Part shown: positions 52,626 through 60,900 of the stretch, one piece after another
Layout: the number at the start of each line of letters is the position of its first letter
Numbering within the stretch: position 1 is the stretch's first letter
Source: an uncultured Ruminiclostridium sp.
GTDB taxonomy: Bacteria; Bacillota; Clostridia; Oscillospirales; Ruminococcaceae
Length of the DNA: 64,000 nucleotides
Direction of reading: 5' to 3'
Assembly: GCA_910579265.1 (NCBI GenBank)
Contig: CAJTTE010000008.1
Span: 36,815-100,814 of the forward strand
The notes under the pieces: model-generated
What the model was told of the DNA's origin: nothing
What the model saw: the letters and a program-made list of their open reading frames with translations, nothing else
The model's database searches: none
Made by a program: the position numbers and the translations under genes

Positions 52626-52749
52626 TATATTGGTATGTTATGCCGTTTGATTAACCATGTATAGGTGCAAACGGAGCAGTATGAAACTACACTTCTTTTT
52701 TATGAGAAGCTTTCCATTTAATTGATGATAAGGGTCGAGGTAAAAAGAC

Positions 52750-53961
52750 ATGGCAAAAAAGAATGATGATTTTTTCGTAGAAAAGAAACCGTGGTCAAGG
52801 GTTAAGGATGAATTGCTAGGCTGTTATTTGAAACCTTATGTGGCGAAGATTCTGCACACACGCAAGCCTTTAGTGTATGTTGACTGCTTTGCGGGCAAAG
52901 GTAAATTTGATGATGGAAATCCCGGTTCACCCCTGATTGCCCTTGATATTTTCCAAAAAGGTCTTGCAAAAACAAAAATGGATGGCAAGGCGCAAGTCGG
53001 TGCGACTTTTATTGATTTGAACTATGCAAGTGACTTAGACGCAAATCTGAGCGCATATCCGGGGGTGAAGATAGTTTCCGGCGCGTATGAGGATACTATT
53101 GATGATCTATTGAAGTCCAAGAACGGCTGCAATGTTTTTTTGTACATAGATCCATATGGTATTAAGGCACTTGACTGTTCAAAATTCGATGCCTTTGCTA
53201 ATGGACAGTTTAACACCATAGAATTGCTGATTAACATGAATTCGTTCGGCTTTATACGAGAAGCCTGTAACGCTATGGGTACAACGTTCAAAGTCGATGA
53301 CAGTGGGTTCTTTGATGACCTTATCGAGTATGATCCCACTATACTTGATGCAACGGACAAATCAATAGAGGCGTTGAACCGCATAGCAGGGGGTGACTAC
53401 TGGAAAGCAATTATCGCGCAATATAAAAGCGGTGCAATTGACGGCTACAAAGCCGAAGAATACTTCTCCGAGCAGTATTGTCAGCGGTTGAGTGAAAGCT
53501 ATACATATGTTCTTAATATGCCCATTCGCTTAAAAGAGGGACAGCATACAAAGTATAGGATGATTCATGCGACAAATCATCCTGTCGGGTGTGTTATAAT
53601 GGCGGATAACATCTGTAACCGCTGGGAACTCTTGAAAGATATTCAAAACGGTGGACAGATGACTCTTTTCCAAGAAGATATCAATAATCAGATTGTTGAT
53701 GATACTACAATAAGGGAACGAGTCATCGAGCAGTTTTCGCAGTGCGGTAAATGGACATCTCTTACCGAGGCGGAGGCAATATTTTTTGTAAGATATGGTG
53801 CAATTTGTAAGTCGGGAGAAATCGCCAAGGTCCTCAAGGCATTAGAAAAAGAAGGGCACCTTGCAGTAGACAGAAACCCAATCTTGACAAAAACAGGTAA
53901 GCCATCAGACTTCATGACCGAGGGGAATGATCATACTGTATCAGTAAAGTGGGTGAAATGA
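52750..53961 (+). CDS. tcmP: Three-Cys-motif partner protein TcmP
   Basis: 403 residues; matches the TcmP family, which has a Rossmann, methyltransferase-like N-terminal half (LVYVDCFAGKGKFDDGNPGS, NVFLYIDPYGIKALD) and always pairs with a three-Cys radical SAM gene. Function unknown, often carried on islands. GAGGTAAAAAG precedes the ATG. Shares an ATGA overlap with its partner. Confidence 0.85.
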   Translation: MAKKNDDFFVEKKPWSRVKDELLGCYLKPYVAKILHTRKPLVYVDCFAGKGKFDDGNPGSPLIALDIFQKGLAKTKMDGKAQVGATFIDLNYASDLDANLSAYPGVKIVSGAYEDTIDDLLKSKNGCNVFLYIDPYGIKALDCSKFDAFANGQFNTIELLINMNSFGFIREACNAMGTTFKVDDSGFFDDLIEYDPTILDATDKSIEALNRIAGGDYWKAIIAQYKSGAIDGYKAEEYFSEQYCQRLSESYTYVLNMPIRLKEGQHTKYRMIHATNHPVGCVIMADNICNRWELLKDIQNGGQMTLFQEDINNQIVDDTTIRERVIEQFSQCGKWTSLTEAEAIFFVRYGAICKSGEIAKVLKALEKEGHLAVDRNPILTKTGKPSDFMTEGNDHTVSVKWVK

Positions 53962-54734
53962 TGAAAGTGGCAGGACACATAGAAAGAAAGAGCATGCTCT
54001 ACCAGACCGGTGTCGAGTATGGAGACTATACCATGAATCATGTACTCGGCTGTTCGCACGGTTGTAATTACCCATGCTATGCTTTTCTGCTCAAAAAGCG
54101 ATTTGGTCAGGTCAAGACATATGAGGAGTGGTGCCGCCCATTTCTTGTATCCAACACACTTGACTTGCTCAATAAAGAGATACCACGGTTAAAAGATAAG
54201 ATACAGTCTGTTCAGCTTTGCTTTACTACCGATCCGTTTATGTATGGATACCCGGAAATCCGGGAAATGAGCCTTGCCGCCATACGAAGATTGAATGAGG
54301 ATAATATAAAATGCTGTATTCTATCAAAGGGGCTTCTGCCTATAGAACTAAAGGACTTATACAGTGAAAACGAATACGGAATCACACTGATTTCTCTTAA
54401 TGAAGATTATCGTAAAAAGACGGAGCCCGGTGCTGCATCTTACGCAGATAGGCTTGCCGCATTAAAAGCCTTGCACAATGCAGGTTGTAAAACATGGGTA
54501 AGCATTGAGCCGTATCCCACTCCGAACCTGATAAATCAAAACCTCGGGGAGATTCTTGAAGCGGTCGGTTTTACGGACAGGATTATTTTTGGCAGGACGA
54601 ACTATAATAAGACGGTCTCTGCTTATAAAGAGAACAAACGTTTTTATAATGAATGTGCAGAGGAAGTCATCGCCTTCTGTGAAGAGCGAAGTATCAACTG
54701 TCACATAAAAGCAAAAACACAAACAAAAGAATGA
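53958..54734 (+). CDS. Three-Cys-motif radical SAM-like protein
   Basis: 258 residues: GCSHGCNYPCYAF with C32, C36 and C40 (the C-x3-C-x3-C motif), then a barrel with VQLCFTTDPFMYGYPEI and CKTWVSIEPYP, like the SPL/rSAM group. Predicted 4Fe-4S protein that works with TcmP. The pair is presumed to modify some substrate; nature unknown. Confidence 0.85.
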   Translation: MMKVAGHIERKSMLYQTGVEYGDYTMNHVLGCSHGCNYPCYAFLLKKRFGQVKTYEEWCRPFLVSNTLDLLNKEIPRLKDKIQSVQLCFTTDPFMYGYPEIREMSLAAIRRLNEDNIKCCILSKGLLPIELKDLYSENEYGITLISLNEDYRKKTEPGAASYADRLAALKALHNAGCKTWVSIEPYPTPNLINQNLGEILEAVGFTDRIIFGRTNYNKTVSAYKENKRFYNECAEEVIAFCEERSINCHIKAKTQTKE

Positions 54735-54738
54735 GGTG

Positions 54739-54823
54739 AATGTCAAGCGCTTTTTCTTTTGTGGGAAATTCAAGAAGCCTTGATTCAAAGGCTTCTTTTT
54801 ATATATAAAAAACACAAAATCTT
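54739..54823 (+). repeat. About 82-bp direct repeat, copy 1
   Basis: From TGTCAAGCGCTTTTTCTTTT to ACACAAAATCTT, including the terminator AGAAGCC...GGCTTCTTTTT. A nearly identical copy is at 57820-57905. Both precede genes for exported proteins. Confidence 0.9.
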
Positions 54824-54955
54824 TAAAGCTAACGATAGTAAATATAACAAATTAGTACACTCCTATTTGTGCATTTTACCACTTTACAGGAGTTGGAAAA
54901 AGATGTATAATTAAGACAGAAAGAAAAAAATGAAATACTAAGAAAGGACAAAGAT

Positions 54956-56119
54956 ATGAAAAGGCAAATAACAAATATAATAACGGCATTAATATTGAGT
55001 GCGTCATTGCTCCTTTCGGGTTGTGCGGAAAATTCGGCGGGGGGAGAGGATAAGGATACTGGTACCGAGACTAACGCTCCCGAAACTGCGGGAACGGAAG
55101 CGACCACTCCCGCCGTGACTGTTACCGCCGATACCACCGAGCCTGTTACTTCGGCGGCAGGGACTTTAACCGCCACCGAAACGACTAAGGCAACAGAAAA
55201 TAAAACGGAAGCTCCGGTCAGCGTGCCTGTAACCACCACCGCTCCTGTGGCGGCATGGGCAGAAACGGCGGCAAGCGGTACTATGTATATAAATACAAAC
55301 GGAATCTACAGCAGAAAAGAAGCGGTTCAGGGCAGCGCAAAGGTTAAGCAGTACGGTCTTAACGAAGCCGTTACGGTCACCGCAAAGACCAATACCGGGT
55401 ATTATAAGCTCAGCGGCGGCGCTTTTATTCATATGGACTATCTTAGCGGTAATAAGGTGACGGTTACGACCACTACGACTGCCAAGCCGGTTGTGACTAC
55501 CACTTCAACGCAGAGTAAGCCTGCGGAGCAGGACAGAAGCTATTTAAATCTTTCCAATTCGGATGTTCAGTATATTTTGAATGAGTGTCAGAAGTATGCG
55601 AAATCCTTGGGATATAGGGTTGTGACTTACAATGAATACTTAGCAGAAGAAGAAGTGCTTATTCAAAAAGCTCAAGATTTATATAAAAACACTGGCATTG
55701 ACCAAGATGAAGCATATGAAAAAGTTGGTTGGTACGAGTGGAAAGGCTCGTTATATATTACTGACTGCAACGAGAAGGATTTTTGGGACGGAAACTGGCA
55801 CTATATTATGTATGCGGGTGACTTCAAGAAAAAGTATGAAAACAACTTTCAGTTTTACGGATATGATGAGCATTGTGATACAAAAGAGCAGAGCATTGAA
55901 TGGGTGATAAAGTATCTAAAGAGTTGGATAAAATTTGAACATGATGAAGGGAGAAGTTGCAGTACAGCGGGAACAAAGCTCAAAACTTTTGACAATATCG
56001 CAAAGGAAAAAGGAGATTGGGGCGTAGTTTCCTATGACGATATGCGAAATGAATACGCAACAGGTAACTTTACTTACGATATTAACACCTCATATGCGTT
56101 TTCAGTAAAATTCTATTAA
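54956..56119 (+). CDS. Thr-rich lipoprotein with SH3-like domain
   Basis: Signal peptide ending in lipobox LLSGC (Cys at about 22), a Thr/Ala/Glu-rich linker (about 30-105), an SH3-like segment (MYINTNGIYSRKEAVQGSAK ... GGAFIHMDYL), a second T-rich linker, then a unique C-domain with Trp/Tyr (NWHYIMYAGDF). Anchored to the outer face of the membrane. AAAGGAC precedes the ATG. Confidence 0.85.
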   Translation: MKRQITNIITALILSASLLLSGCAENSAGGEDKDTGTETNAPETAGTEATTPAVTVTADTTEPVTSAAGTLTATETTKATENKTEAPVSVPVTTTAPVAAWAETAASGTMYINTNGIYSRKEAVQGSAKVKQYGLNEAVTVTAKTNTGYYKLSGGAFIHMDYLSGNKVTVTTTTTAKPVVTTTSTQSKPAEQDRSYLNLSNSDVQYILNECQKYAKSLGYRVVTYNEYLAEEEVLIQKAQDLYKNTGIDQDEAYEKVGWYEWKGSLYITDCNEKDFWDGNWHYIMYAGDFKKKYENNFQFYGYDEHCDTKEQSIEWVIKYLKSWIKFEHDEGRSCSTAGTKLKTFDNIAKEKGDWGVVSYDDMRNEYATGNFTYDINTSYAFSVKFY

Positions 56120-56229
56120 TATAAAACATAATATCAGACTTAACTCTAATATTTTGGATAAATTGCACATTTACTTCACAAAAATTCATCACTAAGTTTA
56201 TCGCATATTAACAAATTTTTGATTTTGTG

Positions 56230-56258
56230 TTGACATATTGTGTCAATTATGGTATATT
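56230..56258 (+). promoter_or_regulatory. Promoter overlapping a palindromic operator
   Basis: TTGACA (56230-56235), 17-bp spacer, TATATT (56253-56258). The palindrome TTGACA-tattg-TGTCAA (56230-56246) covers the -35 region. Confidence 0.8.
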
Positions 56259-56299
56259 ATTATCGAAATCGAAAATACTTTGTACTTTATTTACCTTGT

Positions 56300-56330
56300 C
56301 CGCTTGGCTAACGCCGAGCGGTATTTTTTT
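56300..56330 (+). terminator. Attenuator-like terminator
   Basis: CCGCTTGG-ctaacg-CCGAGCGG then T7, lying between the promoter at 56230 and the methylase. It may attenuate transcription of the methylase. Confidence 0.7.
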
Positions 56331-56344
56331 GATGTTCATAATTT

Positions 56345-56368
56345 TAAAGTCAGGAGTTTTATATAATG
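56345..56368 (+). repeat. Short direct repeat, copy 1
   Basis: AAAGTCAGGAGTTTTATATA, repeated at 57315-57336. Each copy lies 40-60 bases before a gene. Confidence 0.75.
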
Positions 56369-56406
56369 GGTCGTTGAATTTGAGAAGATAAGCAAGATAA
56401 AGGACG

Positions 56407-57198
56407 GTGAGAGAAATAAATACGTTACTGAAATATCCCGGTTCCAAATGGCGGATCGCCGACTGGATAATTTCTCACTTTCCGGAACATAAGGTTTATT
56501 GTGAGCCGTTTTTCGGATCGGGTGCAGTGTTTTTCAATAAATCGCCTGTGTACATAGAGACGATAAATGATCTTGACGGGAACGTTGTCAATCTGTTTCG
56601 AATATGTCGCAAGTATCCGGAGAAGCTTGCACAGCTGATTGAAATGACTCCGTTTGCCCGTGAGGAATTTAACGCCTGTTACGAGAAATCCGATGACCCT
56701 ATTGAACAGGCACGACGGACTATAGTACGGTATCATCAATCATTTGGGACAAGTAACAGCAGTCGGAACAGCTGGCGAAACGTTCAGACTTATGGTGGTC
56801 CGCGCTGCGCTACAATGTGGAATTATTTACCGGATTCCATTGTAAAGTGTGTTGAACGGCTAAAACAAGCTCAGATTGAGAACATTGAAGCTGTGGAGCT
56901 TATACGCCGTTATGATAATAAGAATACTCTGATTTACTGTGATCCACCCTACTTGCCGAGTTTAAGAAAAAAATCATTGTATGCCTGCGAAATGAGCGAA
57001 CAACAGCACATTGAACTGCTTAGAGTGCTTAAGACAAGCAAATCGATGGTTGTCATAAGCGGGTATGACAGTGAGCTTTATAATAGTGAGCTGAAGGGTT
57101 GGAGTACAGATACAAAAGAAACTACCGCTCAAATGGGGTTTCATCGAATAGAAAAAATCTGGGCAAATTTTGAATTTAACATGCAAATGAAATTATGA
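56407..57198 (+). CDS. D12-class DNA adenine methylase
   Basis: 263 residues: LLKYPGSKWRIADWI, CEPFFGSGAVFFNK (SAM site) and YCDPPYLPSLR (catalytic). GTG start with AAAGGAC upstream. Likely protects the element or acts as an orphan methylase; no restriction enzyme is adjacent. Confidence 0.9.
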   Translation: MREINTLLKYPGSKWRIADWIISHFPEHKVYCEPFFGSGAVFFNKSPVYIETINDLDGNVVNLFRICRKYPEKLAQLIEMTPFAREEFNACYEKSDDPIEQARRTIVRYHQSFGTSNSSRNSWRNVQTYGGPRCATMWNYLPDSIVKCVERLKQAQIENIEAVELIRRYDNKNTLIYCDPPYLPSLRKKSLYACEMSEQQHIELLRVLKTSKSMVVISGYDSELYNSELKGWSTDTKETTAQMGFHRIEKIWANFEFNMQMKL

Positions 57199-57219
57199 TA
57201 TGAAAGGATCGTGTGTAAA

Positions 57220-57314
57220 ATGAAAGGGTTGACAATAAAGTCTGAAATCGTAAATGGGCAGTCGAAGAGGTTGAAGCTTTAATGGCTGATAATGATAGGA
57301 TTCATAGGATTTAA
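57220..57314 (+). pseudogene. Frameshifted remnant of a small gene
   Basis: Starts MKGLTIKSEI in one frame and continues KWAVEEVEALMADNDRIHRI in another, to a stop at 57314. Looks like one short gene broken by a single-base change. Confidence 0.4.
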
Positions 57315-57336
57315 AAGTCAGGAGTTTTATATAATA
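57315..57336 (+). repeat. Short direct repeat, copy 2
   Basis: Matches 56345-56368 and precedes the membrane protein gene. Confidence 0.7.
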
Positions 57337-57368
57337 GGTTGGTAACAGTAATAAAAGGCGGTATGGTA

Positions 57369-57785
57369 ATGAAAAATGAGTTTAATTATATATTTTCGGG
57401 TTGGATAATAGATATACCTGCAAATATATTTATAGCGGTGCAATTGTTTACCTTAATCTCTCATCTAAAATTAAATCTGTCCATAAAAAACAAACAAAAC
57501 ATACAGAAAAAATATGGTGATGAAGATGTTGAAAATCATTTAATTGAGGACATATTTGCAACTTTATTCTCAATTGGTGTAGTACGCTTTATGACTTTCT
57601 TTAAACCGAATGTCATAATAATTTTTACTCTTTCAGTTTTAACGCTAATAGTTGATACAATATTTTTTCTGTGGTACAGGTATAATAAAAGTAAACTATA
57701 TGTTTCTATTATTGCCGGTTTTTGTTTTGTATCAGTTATTCCTTTCGGCATGATTATCTTTAAGACATCCAAATACTTTATGTAA
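57369..57785 (+). CDS. Integral membrane protein, 138 aa
   Basis: AAGGCGG is 7 nt before the ATG at 57369. Four hydrophobic segments (IFSGWIIDIPANIFIAVQLF, ATLFSIGVVRFMTFF, IIIFTLSVLTLIVDTIFFLW, IIAGFCFVSVIPFGMIIF). Unknown function. Confidence 0.65.
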   Translation: MKNEFNYIFSGWIIDIPANIFIAVQLFTLISHLKLNLSIKNKQNIQKKYGDEDVENHLIEDIFATLFSIGVVRFMTFFKPNVIIIFTLSVLTLIVDTIFFLWYRYNKSKLYVSIIAGFCFVSVIPFGMIIFKTSKYFM

Positions 57786-57819
57786 ATGATATACTTATGA
57801 ATACAAAGGCGCTTGATTT

Positions 57820-57905
57820 TAATGTCAAGCGCTTTTTCTTTTGCGGAAAATTCAAGAAGCCTTGATCCAAAGGCTTCTTTTTATATATAAAAACACAAAA
57901 TCTTA
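57820..57905 (+). repeat. About 82-bp direct repeat, copy 2
   Basis: Nearly identical to 54739-54823. Here the hairpin GCGCTTGA/TCAAGCGC (57810-57835) is complete and ends in TTTTTCTTTT; a second terminator AGAAGCC/GGCTTCT follows at about 57855-57880. Confidence 0.9.
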
Positions 57906-57929
57906 AAACTTAAAAGAAAGGATGATAAG

Positions 57930-60900
57930 ATGAAGAAAATCTTCAAAAAGCTGGCATCGACATTTTTAACTGCTGTAACAGCATTTACAGCAGTTAATTT
58001 TACGCCGATAGCGCAATCGGTTTCAGCATCGACTTTTGTAACAGACGATAAAGTAACCGTTGTCTGCAACTACTTTCCGTACTACTACAATTTTCAAGGA
58101 AGCGGATTGTCATCTATTTACGGGCAAATACCTGATTTGACCGCAGATGGACAAACAGCATACTGTATTGACAGCTTAGCGGATTCTGGAAACGGAGCGG
58201 GTACTCAATCGAGGTTTACTGTTGACGAGATCAGAACACCCAATAACCCTTTAAGCGTTGCCATTTCTTACGGGTATACAGGCAAGACCAAATACGGCTA
58301 CTCAGCAGAAACAGAACAACTCGCAACTCAGATCATGGTTTGGTGCATTCAGGACGGATGGTATGACAACAGCTCCGAAAGTACCGCTTTGGATCGCTTT
58401 ACCGCAGGTATGGGAAGCACGCTTGCGGCAAATGTTAAAACCGTATATGGCAAAATAAAAGCCAATATGAAGGAGTATAATAAAAAGCCGTCTTTTGACG
58501 GTTTAAAATACGAATTGGCGTATAACGCAACTACTAAAAAATGGAGTTATACTATATCAGATCGCAATAGTAATAGCGTTACAAATAAGTTTGATTGGGC
58601 AAGCGCACTTTCAAAGTATTCATATCTTTCTGCCAGTGTGACATCTGATTCAGTGACCTTTACCTCTACAAAGGCTTTTGATACCATAACACTTACAGCG
58701 AAATATGATAACAGCACATATACGGGTAGAAGGGCGGTAACCCTTATACCCAACGCGGGGCAGAGCAACAAGCAAAGCTGTATCACTTATGAGACCATAA
58801 GCGACCCGCCTGATGTTACCGTTAAACTCTACGCCGAAGAAAGCACCGGCGATCTGAAGATTATCAAGACCTCCGATGACGGAAAGGTATCCGGTATTAC
58901 CTTTACTGTTAGAACCACCGGAATGACCGAGGTGGGTAAATATACCACCGGTTCTGACGGGGAAATAGTAATCGGGGATCTTAAAGCCGGGACATACGTT
59001 GTCTTTGAGAGCGTACCCCAAGGCTATGAAAATCAGGAGGCACAGACCGTTACAGTAGAGCCGGGCAAAACTGCCGTGGTGAAATTCAATAATGTCCTTA
59101 AAAAAGGTGATCTTAAGATAATCAAGACCTCGGAGGACGGTAATGTTGAGGGTATAAGCTTTAGTGTCATAGATACCTCCACGGGAGCTTTGTTGGGAAC
59201 GTATACCACAGGTAAAAACGGAGAAATACTTGTCGAGGATCTAAAGCCCGGGAAGTATGCGGTAGTCGAAGCAGTTCCCGCAGGCTATGAAAAACAGGAA
59301 ACAAAGTATGTTACGGTAGAATCGGGAAAGACCGCCGAAGTAAGCTTTAAGAACGTTCTTAAGAAAAGCGAAATAATAACCTCGGCTTCCATAAGCGGAG
59401 AAAAAGCGGCCTTTACCAAACAGAACGATATCATAACCGTTGACGATATCGTAAGCTGCGCTGACCTTATAAAGGGCAGGGAATATACGGTTAAAGGCAT
59501 TTTAATTAATAAGGCAACAGGCGCGGCATTTACGGTAAACGGCAGACCCATAACCGCTGAAAGCATATTCACGGCGGGAAGCACAAGCGGACTTGTAAAG
59601 GTAAGCTTTTCTTTTCCCGCATCGGCGATCACCGATAAAACCGAATTGGTGGTATTTGAAAGTCTGTACAGCAGCGGTGTTAAGATCGCGGAGCATTCCG
59701 ACATTAACGACGAAGGACAGACGGTAAGAATACACGTGCCCTCAATCAGCACTGCCGCAAGCGTAAACGGGGTCAAAGAGATCTACTCCGCAAGCGGAAC
59801 GGTCACTATCAAGGATACGGTTTCATATACTGACCTTATTTCAAGCAGCAGCTTTGCGGCGGGAGTGGACAGCGAGTATATCCTCCGTGCCGTGCTTATT
59901 GATAAGGGGACGGGCGAGCCCTTTCTTGTAAACGGAAAACAGATCACCGCAGAAAAAAGATTTACGGCGGCAGGGGAGAAGGGAAGCGTTGACGTTTATT
60001 TGACCTTTGACGCTTCGTGCATTTCCGCAAAAACCGAGCTTGTAGTATTTGAAAGCCTGTACTTCCACGGATCTAAAATCGCGGAACACAGCGATATCAA
60101 CGATAAGGGACAGACGGTGACCGTACATGCTCCCTCTATCGGAACAATAGCCACCGCAAACGGTTCAAAGGATATCTTCTCCGCAAGCGCAGCGGTGGTC
60201 ATAAAGGATACGGTTTTTTATTCCGACCTTATTGCGGGAAAGGAATACACCCTTCAAAGCGTTCTGATGGACAGGTCCACGGGAAGGGAATTTACCGTTG
60301 ACGGCAAACCCGTTGTTTCAAGCGCCGTATTTACTGCGGAAGGAACAAGCGGAACGGCCGAGGTAAGCTTTACCTTTGACGTTTCGGAAATTACAGAAAA
60401 AACCGAGCTTGTGGTATTTGAGAGCCTTTATTACGGAAGCCTTAAGATCGCCGGGCATGAGGACATTAATGACAGAAGTCAGACCGTTACCGTACACGCT
60501 CCGGAAATCGGAACAACAGCGTCGGTTGGCGGCGAAAAGGATATTTTCCCGGCAAACGGAAGGTTGACCCTTAAGGACACCGTAGCCTATACCGACCTTA
60601 TCGGCGGCAGAGAATATACGCTTAAGGGCATTCTTATGGACAAGGCTGCAAACGCGCCTTTCCTTGTAAACGGCAAGCCTGTCGAAGCCCAAACCAAGTT
60701 TATAGCTAAAACCGTAAACGGAACAGCCGAGGTAAGCTTTACTTTTGACGTTTCGGGAATTACGGAAAACACCGAGCTTGTGGTATTTGAGAGCCTGTAT
60801 TGCGGAAGCCTTAAGATCGCAGGTCATGAGGACATAAGCGACAGGGGACAGACCGTTACCGTACACACGCCTAAGCTTGAAACTACGGCTTCAAGCAATG

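Larger units (their letters stand above)
52138..52749 (+). other. Intergenic region before the TcmP module
   Basis: Holds the left half of a split terminator (52150-52168), an intact terminator (52209-52246) and a promoter (52597-52625). No gene seen in the remaining about 350 bases. Confidence 0.6.
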
